A stretch of DNA of 52,701 nucleotides from Natrinema limicola JCM 13563 (lineage in GTDB: Archaea; Halobacteriota; Halobacteria; Halobacteriales; Natrialbaceae). Location: NCBI RefSeq assembly GCF_000337475.1, contig NZ_AOIT01000034.1, positions 155,832 through 208,532 of the forward strand, read 5' to 3'. Position 1 is the first letter of the stretch; each line of letters starts with the position of its first letter. Below the pieces are notes generated by a model, which was not told where the DNA came from, made no database searches, and saw only the letters and a list, made by a program, of their open reading frames with translations. Below are positions 16,564-25,332 of this stretch, piece by piece. Position numbers and translations under genes: made by a program.

Positions 16564-17424
16564 ATGCCAGCCGAAGCGCTGGCAATGAGAGATCCAGATG
16601 GACTGATCGCCCGGGCGGGTATCCGGGGCGATCCGGATCGCGACCAGCACTTTCTCGTCGACGATCGCGTCCTCGACCGACTGCCGACCTACCTTACGGA
16701 GATCGACGCCGACACGAGCCACCTCCTCGAGATCGGCGGCGGAACGGGCGTACTGACCGACCGGTTGCTCGCGGTCGGTGACGAGGTAACTGTCGTCGAA
16801 CGCGACCCCGATCTCGCTGCGTTCCTGCGCGAGGAGTTCGCCGACGAGATCGCAGCCGGCAACTTGACCGTCATCGAGGGCGACGCTCTCGAGATCGACC
16901 TGCCCGACTTTACGGCGTCGGTGTCGAACCTGCCCTACGGCGTCTCGAGCGAGATCGCCTTCCGGCTCTTTCCCGAAGGGAAGCCGCTCGTATTGATGTT
17001 CCAACAGGAGTTCGCCGAGCGGATGGTCGCCGAGTCAGGCACGAGCGAGTACGGCCGGCTCTCGGTCTCGAGCCAGCATTATGCGGATATCGAACTCGTT
17101 GAGTCGATCCCGAAGGAGGCGTTTTCGCCGCCGCCGGCGGTCCAGAGTGCGGTGATTCGCGCCGTCCCGCGTGAGCCCGACTACGAGGTCGACGACGAGG
17201 AGTTTTTCCTGCGGTTCGTCAAGGCGCTGTTCACCCAACGCCGGAAGACGATCCGGAACGCGATCCGGAACACGGCACACATCTCCGGGCTCGCAGAACC
17301 GGAGGCAGTCGTTGACGCGGCCGACGAGGATGTCCTACAAAAGCGAGCCGGCGCGATGGCCCCGGCCGAGTTCGCCGCGCTGGCCCAGCTCGCATGGGAG
17401 GTCGGTGAGCCAGACGACCACTGA
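16564..17424 (+). CDS. ksgA: 16S rRNA dimethyladenosine transferase
   Basis: 286 residues from the ATG at 16564; a second in-frame ATG at 16585 (MRDPDGLIARAG) is also possible. SAM motif I is LEIGGGTGVLTDRLL, the acidic loop is VVERDPDL, and the catalytic motif IV is NLPYGVSSEI. The enzyme dimethylates two adjacent adenosines in helix 45 of 16S rRNA. The C-terminal domain has the helical ALFTQRRKTIRNAIRN segment. It follows DUF655 by 46 bases, as in other archaea. Confidence 0.93.
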   Translation: MPAEALAMRDPDGLIARAGIRGDPDRDQHFLVDDRVLDRLPTYLTEIDADTSHLLEIGGGTGVLTDRLLAVGDEVTVVERDPDLAAFLREEFADEIAAGNLTVIEGDALEIDLPDFTASVSNLPYGVSSEIAFRLFPEGKPLVLMFQQEFAERMVAESGTSEYGRLSVSSQHYADIELVESIPKEAFSPPPAVQSAVIRAVPREPDYEVDDEEFFLRFVKALFTQRRKTIRNAIRNTAHISGLAEPEAVVDAADEDVLQKRAGAMAPAEFAALAQLAWEVGEPDDH

Positions 17425-17502
17425 CCGAGTGAGGGCTCGAGTCGAAGGCCCAACCAACGGATACTCAAAGCTGCGCGGACGACAGGTCGGAGAGACGAAC
17501 GT

Positions 17503-18657
17503 ATGGCCGGACTACTGACGGGGCTCGACTGGCTGTCGGGGGCGGTGCCGACCACCGAGTTGAAACTCGTGGTGTCGCTTCTGGCGGCCGGACTCGTCCT
17601 TGCCGTGTTGCTCTCTTACCGACGACTTCACGAGCGACTTACCGAGCGGACGAAGCCGCTGTACGCCGACATCGTGTCGATGGTCCTGCTCGCTGGCACC
17701 TGTCTGCTGAGTCTCGCCGTCGTGGTCGGCGTCTGGGACCAGACCGCGGCCGTCCAGCGACAGTATACAAACCTCGAACTCGGCGAGGACATCCTCGTGA
17801 AGGCGGTCTTCTCGTTTATTCTGCTGGTCGGCACGGTCATCCTCACGCGGTTCGTGCGTCGCGTGCTTCGGGAGATCCTGGGATCGGCCGCGGCCGTAAC
17901 CGACCACCAGCGCGAGATCACCCACCGCATCACGCAGGTCATCATCTGGTCGGTCTCGCTGGTCGTCGTACTGGGGATCTGGGTCGAGGACCTCGGAAGC
18001 CTCCTCGTCGGGGCCGGATTTCTCGGGATCGTTATCGGTATGGCTGCCCGCCAGACCCTCGGAACCGTGCTCGCGGGCTTCGTCCTGATGTTCGCCCGGC
18101 CGTTCGAGATCGGCGACTGGATCGAAGTCGAAGACAACGAGGGAATCGTCACCGACATCTCGATCGTCAATACCCGCATCCGCTCGTTCGACGGCGAGTA
18201 CATCATGATCCCCAACGACGTCATCTCGACGAGTATGGTGACCAACCGCTCGAGGCGGGGCCGCCTCCGCATCGAGGTTGAGGTCGGCGTCGACTACGAG
18301 GCCGACGTCGAACGGGCTGCTGACCTCGCGGAAGCGGCGATCGACGAGGTCGACGACGTGCTGGCGGCACCGTCCCCGCAAGTCGTCGGTAAGTCCTTCG
18401 GCGACTCCGCCGTCGTGCTCGGGGTACGATTCTGGATCGACAAACCGAGTGCCAGACGCTACTGGAACGCCCGGACCGCCGCGATCAACGCGATCAAGGA
18501 CGCGTTCGAAGCCGAAGGCATCAAGATCCCGTACCCACAGCGTGAACTTACCGGCCGGACCGAAGCTGGTGGCTTTCGGGTTGCCGACGAGCGTGAGACG
18601 GTGCCAGCCGAGGAACCCAGTGATCACCGCATGACGACAACACCGGAGGAACGATAG
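17503..18657 (+). CDS. MscS-family mechanosensitive channel
   Basis: 384 residues. About five helices precede the MscS core. The pore helix reads GFLGIVIGMAARQTLGTVLAG, followed by the beta domain start FARPFEIGDWIEVEDNEGIV and the conserved IPNDVISTSMVTNRS. The C-terminal alpha/beta domain and a polar tail follow. Releases osmolytes on hypo-osmotic shock, fitting for a halophile. It starts 78 bases after ksgA and abuts the next methyltransferase, suggesting an operon. Confidence 0.92.
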   Translation: MAGLLTGLDWLSGAVPTTELKLVVSLLAAGLVLAVLLSYRRLHERLTERTKPLYADIVSMVLLAGTCLLSLAVVVGVWDQTAAVQRQYTNLELGEDILVKAVFSFILLVGTVILTRFVRRVLREILGSAAAVTDHQREITHRITQVIIWSVSLVVVLGIWVEDLGSLLVGAGFLGIVIGMAARQTLGTVLAGFVLMFARPFEIGDWIEVEDNEGIVTDISIVNTRIRSFDGEYIMIPNDVISTSMVTNRSRRGRLRIEVEVGVDYEADVERAADLAEAAIDEVDDVLAAPSPQVVGKSFGDSAVVLGVRFWIDKPSARRYWNARTAAINAIKDAFEAEGIKIPYPQRELTGRTEAGGFRVADERETVPAEEPSDHRMTTTPEER

Positions 18658-18658
18658 C

Positions 18659-19231
18659 ATGGGACTCGAGGATCGACGTGATCAGGAACCGGACGTCTAC
18701 CAGCCTGCCGAGGACTCGCAGCTACTTGCTGACACAGCCACGGAACGTCTTACGGGGGACGAACTCGTGCTCGAGGTCGGCACTGGCTCGGGCTACGTCG
18801 CGGGTCGGATCGCCGACGAAACGGCGGCACGCGTAATCGCATCGGATCTGAACCCGCATGCGGTCCGTCAGGCTCGGGCTGAGAACGTCGAAACGGTGCG
18901 AGCGGATCTGGTCGCCCCGTTTCGGGACGGGGTCTTCGACGCGGTGGCGTTCAACCCGCCGTATCTGCCGACCGATCCCGAAAACGAGTGGGACGACTGG
19001 ATGGAACACGCGCTGTCGGGCGGCGAAGACGGTCGAGCCGTTATCGACCCGTTCCTCGAGACAGTTGGTCGCGTGCTCGCGCCCGATGGCGTCGTCTATC
19101 TACTCGTGAGTAGTCTCACCGGCGTCGACGCGGTTGTCGAGCGCGCCGGCGAAGAAGGATTTAGCGCTGTTGCCGTCGCCGACGAGTCATTTCCCTTCGA
19201 GACGCTGACCGTCCTCGAATTGCACCGCTGA
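18659..19231 (+). CDS. HemK2/MTQ2-type methyltransferase
   Basis: 190 residues. Motif I is LEVGTGSGYVAGRIAD, and the amide-methylating signature NPPYLP is present. The short single-domain form lacking the PrmC N-terminal helical domain resembles archaeal/eukaryotic HemK2 (MTQ2), which methylates the Gln of the release factor GGQ motif. The ATG at 18659 overlaps the last base region of the mscS stop, so translation is coupled or at least cotranscribed. Confidence 0.88.
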   Translation: MGLEDRRDQEPDVYQPAEDSQLLADTATERLTGDELVLEVGTGSGYVAGRIADETAARVIASDLNPHAVRQARAENVETVRADLVAPFRDGVFDAVAFNPPYLPTDPENEWDDWMEHALSGGEDGRAVIDPFLETVGRVLAPDGVVYLLVSSLTGVDAVVERAGEEGFSAVAVADESFPFETLTVLELHR

Positions 19232-19667
19232 GGAGCCGACATGACGAACACGGAGTTTCCATACTGGGGTGTCAGAGAAGGCTTCCTCCGATGTTGATTG
19301 CCCCCATATCTAGTGAATCAAGCTGGTGAGTCTCGTCCCAACTGAACCGATTGACACACGACGCAGGGCCGGCGTGCGATCGGGTGTGTAGTAACGTCAG
19401 TGGCTACTCTCGGTCTGTGAACTGAACGCCAGACTGTCTACAACCCCACTCTGTGCGAGCGTAGACCACACCACTGTCGGAGAACTGTGGATACATCGAA
19501 AGTTTTCGCCCATTGTGGCACACCGGACACTATTACCCAGTATCTCCCCGAATAGTGGTTAAATATCTATGATTGCACTATATTACGTGATGTTGAAACT
19601 GTTGCTAATACATTTTGAAAACAAATGCGGAATACTTAACCGTATGGTTGAACTTTGAGTTAGTGTA
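19232..19667. other. 436-base intergenic stretch upstream of cspA
   Basis: No convincing gene. The first 250 bases are of ordinary composition. The last 120 bases are unusually AT-rich for this genome, with TTAAATATC near 19559 and a TTAAC box at about 19638, and hold the cspA promoter. A CTAG tetramer at 19306 is one of few in the window. A 29-codon AT-rich frame from 19570 was considered and not called. Confidence 0.6.
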
Positions 19668-19862
19668 ATGGCAAACGGTACGGTTGATTTCTTCAACGAC
19701 ACAGGCGGCTACGGTTTCATTTCGACGGACGACGCGGACGATGACGTGTTCTTCCACATGGAAGACGTTGGCGGTCCGGACCTCGAAGAAGGCACAGACA
19801 TTGACTTCGATATCGAACAGGCCCCCAAGGGTCCTCGCGCGACGAACGTCGTCCGCAACTAA
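19668..19862 (+). CDS. cspA: cold-shock protein CspA
   Basis: 64 residues, a single cold-shock (OB-fold) domain. RNP1 reads GGYGFIST and RNP2 reads DDVFFHMED; these bind single-stranded RNA or DNA. The usual leading KW of KGTVKWF is replaced by GTVDFFND, common in acidic haloarchaeal Csp proteins. Stands alone between long AT-rich gaps. Acts as an RNA chaperone in the cytosol. Confidence 0.95.
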   Translation: MANGTVDFFNDTGGYGFISTDDADDDVFFHMEDVGGPDLEEGTDIDFDIEQAPKGPRATNVVRN

Positions 19863-20124
19863 GTCTGACTTCATTGTCGCCTCGGCGACCGTGAACGACG
19901 ATTTCGTTTTCAGACGTGTGCGACTGAGTTAGTCTCCTCTGAGACCTGTCCGTCACCTGTACTGATCGACTGACGGCTCTCTCCCGGGAAATGTGAGAAC
20001 AGTTCGTACGCCATCAGTTATTGCCACCCTTGCGTGCAGATGGCAAAACCAGCGTCTCTCCGGCTGTGACGAGTGTTCACACTATTCTCGACTCGAGCTA
20101 TCGATCGCGTCGAAACCTGCAAAA

Positions 20125-20142
20125 ATTACTGTAATGCATTAC
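20125..20142. promoter_or_regulatory. triple ATTAC/GTAAT half-site upstream of the MetE-like operon
   Basis: ATTAC (20125-20129), GTAAT (20131-20135) and ATTAC (20138-20142) alternate in orientation. The right pair forms the perfect 12-bp palindrome GTAATGCATTAC at 20131-20142. It ends ten bases before the AAATATTA box at 20153-20160. The position just upstream of TATA suits an activator or repressor site; the regulator is unknown. Confidence 0.5.
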
Positions 20143-20152
20143 ACTGGATGGA

Positions 20153-20160
20153 AAATATTA
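20153..20160 (+). promoter_or_regulatory. TATA box of the MetE-like operon
   Basis: AAATATTA lies 30-37 bases upstream of the ATG at 20190. Confidence 0.5.
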
Positions 20161-20189
20161 AGCGTCGGTATACCCTAGCCGAGTGTACG

Positions 20190-21194
20190 ATGACTGAGTA
20201 CGTTTCGACCACGCCGGGGCTGTATCCGCTTCCGGACTGGGCGAAAGACGACCTTTCGCATCTCAAAGGCCATCAGAAACACGACCTCATCAGCGGCGAC
20301 GAGGGCGAGGAGATCACCGCGGTCTACGAGGAGGCCCGCGACGAAGTGATCGGCGTCCAGCAAGACGCCAGCCTCGACCGCATCGTCGAAGGCCAACTGC
20401 GCTGGGACGACATGCTCGCCCACCCGCTTGCGGTCAACGACGCCGTCGAGACGCGCGGGATCGTCCGCTACTACGACAACAACAACTTCTATCGCGAGCC
20501 CGTCGTCACCGACGACCTCGCGGCCACCGGTGACGTCGCCTCGGAACTCGAGGCGGCTGCCGATCTGACCGACGGCGACGCCCTTCAGGCCGTCCTCCCC
20601 GGCCCGTACTCGCTTGCTGACCTCGCGACCGACGACCACTACGGCGACGAGGCCGACTTCCTCGCTGCGATCGCTGACTTCCTCGCCGACGAGGCCGACG
20701 CCTTCCCCGCTGTCGAGACACTGTTCCTGCTCGAGCCCTCGCTGGTCGAGAACGCACCCGACGACGGCCAAGACGAACGCGCGAGCGAGGCGATCGATCA
20801 GGTCGCAAGTGCCGTCGACGCCGACGTCGTCGTCCACCCCTACTGGGGCGCACTCGAGGAGAAGGTCTACGCCCACTTGCTCGACGCCGACATCGATGCC
20901 GTCGGCTTCGACTTCGTCTCGAATCAGGACGACAACCTCTACAACATCCAGGAGTACGGCGCAACCGACGATATCGCGCTCGGTCTCGCTGACGGCCAGA
21001 ACACCCTCGTCGAAGACCCCGAAGCGATCCGTGACCGCGTCGAGTGGGTCGAGGGACAGCTTCCGACGGCCGAGTTCGAGACGGTCTATCTAACGACGAA
21101 CACCGAGACGTTCTATCTGCCCTACGCAAAGTACGTCGAAAAACTCGAGGTCCTTGCGGAAGCCGCGGACCTCGCGGAGGTGACCCCAGCATGA
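20190..21194 (+). CDS. MetE-like protein lacking the zinc Cys ligands (first half of a split pair)
   Basis: 334 residues from the ATG at 20190; the frame is open further upstream but that part precedes the promoter. It is a TIM-barrel relative of cobalamin-independent methionine synthase: TTPGLYPLPDWAKDDL, LPGPYSLADLATDDH, and AVGFDFVSNQDDNL match barrel strands. The zinc site of MetE is gone: the His-x-Cys strand reads VVHPYWGAL and the final Cys strand reads VYLTTNTETFYLPY. It thus resembles the degenerate N-terminal barrel of two-barrel MetE. Its stop overlaps the next ATG (ATGA), so the pair is translationally coupled and probably forms a complex. Confidence 0.85.
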   Translation: MTEYVSTTPGLYPLPDWAKDDLSHLKGHQKHDLISGDEGEEITAVYEEARDEVIGVQQDASLDRIVEGQLRWDDMLAHPLAVNDAVETRGIVRYYDNNNFYREPVVTDDLAATGDVASELEAAADLTDGDALQAVLPGPYSLADLATDDHYGDEADFLAAIADFLADEADAFPAVETLFLLEPSLVENAPDDGQDERASEAIDQVASAVDADVVVHPYWGALEEKVYAHLLDADIDAVGFDFVSNQDDNLYNIQEYGATDDIALGLADGQNTLVEDPEAIRDRVEWVEGQLPTAEFETVYLTTNTETFYLPYAKYVEKLEVLAEAADLAEVTPA

Positions 21195-22261
21195 GCGACA
21201 ACAAAGACCAGTTCCGACCCGAGGATCACGAGAACGACCACTTCCTGCTGACGAGCGTCGTCGGCTCCTACCCCAAACCCAAGTGGCTCAACCGCGCGAA
21301 AGAGCTCTACGAGGACGATGAGGCCGACTTCGACGAGGACAACTGGCAGGAAGCGAAAGACGACGCTGCCCGCGTCATCACGAACGAACACGAGCGCGCC
21401 GGCCTCGATACCGTCGTCGACGGCGAGATGCGGCGCAACGAGATGGTCGAGTTCTTCGCCCACCGGATCGATGGCTACGAGTTCAACGGTCCCGTCAAAG
21501 TGTGGGGACACAACTACTTCGACAAGCCCTCCGTCGTCAGCGAAGTCGAGTACGACGAAAGCTGGCTCGTCGACGAGTATAAGTTCACCGCCAGCGCCAC
21601 CGACCGCCCCGTGAAGGTCCCGATCACTGGACCATACACGCTCGCGAGTTGGGCGTTCAACGAAGCCTACGAGGACGACGCGGAACTCGCCTACGCCCTC
21701 GCCGACCTCGTCAACGAGGAAATCGAGAAGCTCGTCGACGCCGGTGCCCGCTACATCCAGATCGACGAGCCCGCGCTTGCGACCACGCCCGACGACCACG
21801 CCATCGTCGGCGAAGCACTCGAGCGCATCGTCGCCGACATTCCCGAGGAGGTCCGCATCGGCCTCCACGTCTGTTACGGCGACTACTCCCGGATCTACCC
21901 CGAAATCCTCGAGTTCCCCGTCGACGAGTTCGACTTAGAACTCGCCAACGGCGACTACGAACAGCTCGACGTCTTCAAAGACCCCGAATTCACTGCCGAT
22001 CTCGCGCTTGGCGTCGTTGACGTTCACGTCGCCGAGGTCGAATCGGTCGAGCAGATCGAGGAGAACATCAAGAAGGGCCTCGAGGTCGTCCCGCCGGAAC
22101 AGCTGGTCGTCTCGCCAGACTGTGGCCTAAAGCTGCTGCCTCGTGAGGTCGCCTACGGCAAGATGGAGAACATGGTGCAGGCAGCCCGGAACGTCGAGGC
22201 AGACCTCGACGCGGGCAATATCGACATCGAGCGCGAGACGCCGACGCCGGCCGACGACTGA
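21191..22261 (+). CDS. metE: methionine synthase, MetE C-terminal-type (catalytic partner)
   Basis: 356 residues. The ATG overlaps the preceding stop by four bases. Contains SVVGSYPKPKWLN, DGEMRRNEMVEFF, the substrate strand YIQIDEPALA, and the zinc ligands in GLHVCYGDYS (His/Cys) and SPDCGLKLLPR (Cys). It transfers a methyl group to homocysteine to form methionine. Archaeal short MetE proteins may use a methyl donor other than methyl-tetrahydropteroyl-polyglutamate; which donor is used here cannot be told. The tail is acidic. Confidence 0.9.
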   Translation: MSDNKDQFRPEDHENDHFLLTSVVGSYPKPKWLNRAKELYEDDEADFDEDNWQEAKDDAARVITNEHERAGLDTVVDGEMRRNEMVEFFAHRIDGYEFNGPVKVWGHNYFDKPSVVSEVEYDESWLVDEYKFTASATDRPVKVPITGPYTLASWAFNEAYEDDAELAYALADLVNEEIEKLVDAGARYIQIDEPALATTPDDHAIVGEALERIVADIPEEVRIGLHVCYGDYSRIYPEILEFPVDEFDLELANGDYEQLDVFKDPEFTADLALGVVDVHVAEVESVEQIEENIKKGLEVVPPEQLVVSPDCGLKLLPREVAYGKMENMVQAARNVEADLDAGNIDIERETPTPADD

Positions 22262-22576
22262 GACGGCCTGCTACCGAGTTATCGGTGCAACCGCAGCACG
22301 GTCGCGGTTGCACCGGTACTGACGTACAGTAGTCCGTATGACCGCGGTCGATCGACGCGCGACTGTTCCGTTCGTTTTCCGTTCTGTTCTGTGCTAACTT
22401 CCGTATCGCAGCCGGGTTCGCAGCATCCGATGTGCCGATCTACTGTGGGTAACTATCACACACAAATTATACCAGCAGACAGTGTCGAATCGAGAGACAT
22501 GACCACGACACGAGTGTTACCTGGTATCCCGTTTGTCCGATAACGTATACATAGCGCAAGCCCCTAGCAGTGATCG
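22262..22576. other. 315-base gap after the MetE-like operon
   Basis: Holds a strong hairpin at 22283-22315 and the promoter of the nitroreductase, with a TATA-like ATACATAG near 22546-22553, about 25-31 bases before the ATG at 22577. No gene seen. Confidence 0.6.
22283..22315. repeat. 12-bp perfect hairpin after the MetE-like operon
   Basis: CGGTGCAACCGC at 22283-22294 pairs perfectly with GCGGTTGCACCG at 22304-22315 across a nine-base loop. It starts 21 bases after the metE stop. There is no T-run after it, so it is not a bacterial-type terminator; it may mark an RNA 3' end or a protein site. Confidence 0.6.
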
Positions 22577-23206
22577 ATGGACCAGTCCTCCACGATCCGA
22601 CGCGAACTGCGCGACGACGTCGCAGAGCACCGCGACCCTGACTACGAGATCGACCCGCTGTTCGTCAACCGGTGGTCGCCACGCGCGATGACCGGCGAAC
22701 CACTCGACGAAGCCGAGTATCTCCCGCTGTTCGAGGCCGCCCGCTGGGCACCCTCCGCGTTCAACAACCAGCACTGGCGGTTCATCTACGCGAGCCGTGA
22801 AGACGACGAGTGGGACACCTTCGTCGACCTCCTCTCCGAAGGGAATCGCGCGTGGGCAAGTGACGCTGCCGTGCTCGCGGTCATCGTCTCGAAGACCACC
22901 TTCGATCACAACGGCGAACCGGCCCCGGTCCACTCCTTCGACACCGGTTCAGCCTGGCAGAACCTCGCGCTCGAGGGCGCGCGCCGTGGCCTGGCCATCC
23001 ACGGGATGGCCGGGTTCGATTACGAGCGCGCAGCCGCGGAACTCGAGGTTCCCGAGGAGTTCGCCGTCGAAGCGATGGTCGCGATCGGTGAACGCGCATC
23101 GCCCGAAACGCTCCCCGACGACCTCCAAGCGCGCGAACAGCCGAGCGACCGCAAGCCACTCGAAGAGATCGTCCACCGCGGCGGCTTCGCGACCGACGCG
23201 GAGTAA
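22577..23206 (+). CDS. nitroreductase-family FMN protein
   Basis: 209 residues. FMN-binding elements are NRWSPRAMTGEPL, EAARWAPSAFNNQHWRFI, and a C-terminal AMVAIGERASPE segment. Members reduce nitro groups, quinones or flavins with NAD(P)H as cytosolic homodimers. Substrate unknown. Followed 56 bases later by an oxidoreductase gene on the same strand. Confidence 0.9.
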   Translation: MDQSSTIRRELRDDVAEHRDPDYEIDPLFVNRWSPRAMTGEPLDEAEYLPLFEAARWAPSAFNNQHWRFIYASREDDEWDTFVDLLSEGNRAWASDAAVLAVIVSKTTFDHNGEPAPVHSFDTGSAWQNLALEGARRGLAIHGMAGFDYERAAAELEVPEEFAVEAMVAIGERASPETLPDDLQAREQPSDRKPLEEIVHRGGFATDAE

Positions 23207-23262
23207 CCACCCCGGCTGCCGCACCACAAAGCGCTAATTACCAGGCCGGTGAACGCCCGCCC

Positions 23263-24393
23263 ATGCCTCTCGAGGTCGGCGTGCTCGGCTATGGGTTCAT
23301 GGGCAAAGCACACGCGAACGCGATGGCACGGCTGCCGATGTTTTTCCCGGACGCACCCGCGATCGATCGTAGCGTCCTGATCGGCCGCCACGAATCGGCG
23401 CTGGCCGACGCTGCCGACCGGCTTGGCTTTGATTCGATCGCGACCGACTGGCGTGACGTCGTCGGCGATGTCGACGTCTTCTACAACCTCGGGCCGAATC
23501 ACGTCCACCGCGAGCCGTCGGTCACCGCCCTTGAAGCAGGAACACCCGTCTTCTGCGAGAAGCCGCTCGCGCCGACGCTCGAAGACGCCGAAGCGATGGC
23601 CGACGCAGCGCGCGAGGCCGGCGACGACGTGCCAGCCGGCTGTGCGTTCAACTATCGGTTCGTCCCTGCGATCCAGTATGCAAAGCGATTGCTCGAGGCG
23701 GGCGACCTCGGCGAGATCCACCACGTCCGCGGGCGCTATCTGCAAGACTGGCTGGTCGATCCAGAGGCCCCGTGGTCGTGGCGCAACGACGCAGAACTGG
23801 CCGGGTCGGGCGCATTGGGGGACCTCGGCGCGCACACGGTCGACCTCCTACGGTTTCTCGTCGGCAGCGAGGACCTCGCGGGCGACATCGAACGCGTGAG
23901 TGGCCACTTACAGACGTTCGTCGACGAACGACCGGTGGAGGGGACCGGAACCGACGAGACCAGACCCGTTACCGTCGACGACGCCTACTCGGCGCAACTC
24001 GAGTTCGAAAACGGTGCACTGGGGACCATCGAAGCCTCGCGCTTCGCGACGGGACACAAGAACGATCACACGATCGAAATTCATGGTTCCGAGGGGAGTC
24101 TGCGGTTTTCCCTCGAGCGGCTGAACGAACTCGAGGTGCTCCGCGACGGTGACCGCGGCTACGAGACGATTCTCGTGACCGACGAAGACGACCCCTATAT
24201 CGACCACTGGTGGCCGCCGGGCCACGTCATCGGCTGGGAGCATCTCTTCGTCCACGAGAACGACGAGTTCTTGTGTGCTGTCGCCGATGGAAGTGAGTAC
24301 GAACCCAGCTTCGCGGACGGCCTCGCCGCCCAACGGGTCCTCGACGCGATCGCGGCAAGTGACGACCGCGGCGAGTGGATCACGCTCGAGTGA
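23263..24393 (+). CDS. Gfo/Idh/MocA-family NAD(P)-dependent oxidoreductase
   Basis: 376 residues. The Rossmann start is VGVLGYGFMGKAHANAM, the family EKP motif is in FCEKPLAPTLEDA, and a C-terminal GFO_IDH domain contains SGALGDLGAHTVDLLRF with the catalytic-region Asp/His. Likely oxidises a sugar or inositol-like polyol. No transporter or kinase for a sugar lies beside it, so the substrate is open. Confidence 0.9.
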   Translation: MPLEVGVLGYGFMGKAHANAMARLPMFFPDAPAIDRSVLIGRHESALADAADRLGFDSIATDWRDVVGDVDVFYNLGPNHVHREPSVTALEAGTPVFCEKPLAPTLEDAEAMADAAREAGDDVPAGCAFNYRFVPAIQYAKRLLEAGDLGEIHHVRGRYLQDWLVDPEAPWSWRNDAELAGSGALGDLGAHTVDLLRFLVGSEDLAGDIERVSGHLQTFVDERPVEGTGTDETRPVTVDDAYSAQLEFENGALGTIEASRFATGHKNDHTIEIHGSEGSLRFSLERLNELEVLRDGDRGYETILVTDEDDPYIDHWWPPGHVIGWEHLFVHENDEFLCAVADGSEYEPSFADGLAAQRVLDAIAASDDRGEWITLE

Positions 24394-24486
24394 CCGGGCG
24401 CGCCGAGGGCAGTCGCCGATTCCCGCCGGGACCGAACGACTCGGTCAACCTAAGTATGGGCCGTTCTAACTCCTGCGTGAACGCCC

Positions 24487-25332
24487 GTGTCGTACGACAA
24501 TCATACGCCCGACTCGAGAGTTCGGTCGCTGATCGATCGGTTCAGTTACCCGCACCTGTTGACCGCAACGCTCACGCTGGTTGCGGCGACGATCCTGCTG
24601 GGTGTTGCGGCGAAAGCAACGGGCTCCGGCCTGGCCTGTCAGGCGAACTGGCCCCAGTGTGATGCCGGCCCGTACAACCTGTTTCCGGCGAACCTGCCGA
24701 GTTTCTACGAGTGGTTCCACCGCTTCGTCGCGATGTTTGCCGGCTTCGCCATCATCGGCTCGGCGCTTGCAGCCTGGCGACTCCCCGACATCGACCGTCG
24801 CGTCACCGGGCTGGTCGTCCTCGGGATGGTGTTGACGCCGGTCCAGGTCGCACTCGGCCGCGAAACCGTCACGCAGTACACGATGGACATCCTGTCGCTG
24901 CACTTCTGGACGGCTGTCACCATCTTCACGCTGTTCCTCGTCGCGACAGTCCTCGTGTGGGCATCGCGACTGACGGCGACCCACGTCACCGGCGCGCTCG
25001 CGCTTGGAATCGTCGCGCTGCCAGCCCACGTGGTCCTCAGTCCCGCCGTCGATGCCGGTATCGAGGTATACTCCCCGACGATGCAACTGGTCCAGTACGC
25101 CGTGACGCTGACGCTGCTTGGCGCAGCGATCGTTGCTGCGATGGTCGGCCGACGACGGTTCTCCGGTCGGCCGGTCGTGCCACTCCTCACGGCGCCGCCG
25201 CTCGTGGTCTTGGTCCTCTTTTTCGGCCGGCAGGCGCTCAACCCCGCACTCGAGATGCCCTATCTCGTCACCGCAACCGCACTCCTCGTGACGTTCGTCG
25301 CCGGGATGGCCGTCACCCGACGACAAGGGTAA
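24487..25332 (+). CDS. ctaA: heme A synthase (COX15/CtaA)
   Basis: 281 residues from a GTG start; the frame MSYDNHTPDSRVRSL begins at 24487. Eight helices. The extracytoplasmic loop has the paired Cys of SGLACQANWPQCDAG, and heme-ligand His residues are in EWFHRFVAMFAGF and SLHFWTAVTIFT. The enzyme oxidises the heme O methyl group to formyl for aa3-type oxidases. No ctaB is adjacent. Its 3' end overlaps the convergent DUF457 gene by 20 bases. Confidence 0.9.
   Translation: MSYDNHTPDSRVRSLIDRFSYPHLLTATLTLVAATILLGVAAKATGSGLACQANWPQCDAGPYNLFPANLPSFYEWFHRFVAMFAGFAIIGSALAAWRLPDIDRRVTGLVVLGMVLTPVQVALGRETVTQYTMDILSLHFWTAVTIFTLFLVATVLVWASRLTATHVTGALALGIVALPAHVVLSPAVDAGIEVYSPTMQLVQYAVTLTLLGAAIVAAMVGRRRFSGRPVVPLLTAPPLVVLVLFFGRQALNPALEMPYLVTATALLVTFVAGMAVTRRQG

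Larger units (their letters stand above)
19863..20189. other. 327-base gap between cspA and the MetE-like operon
   Basis: No gene seen. A short hairpin, GTCGCC at 19876-19881 with GGCGAC at 19884-19889, is followed by a T-rich patch near 19901-19910 and may end the cspA transcript. The right part carries the palindromic candidate operator and TATA of the MetE-like operon. Confidence 0.55.

Noticed and set aside
17512-18660. 382-codon minus-strand open frame
   Set aside because: Antisense to the MscS gene.
19570-19659. 29-codon AT-rich frame before cspA
   Set aside because: Composition unlike any gene here; it most likely reflects the AT-rich promoter region.
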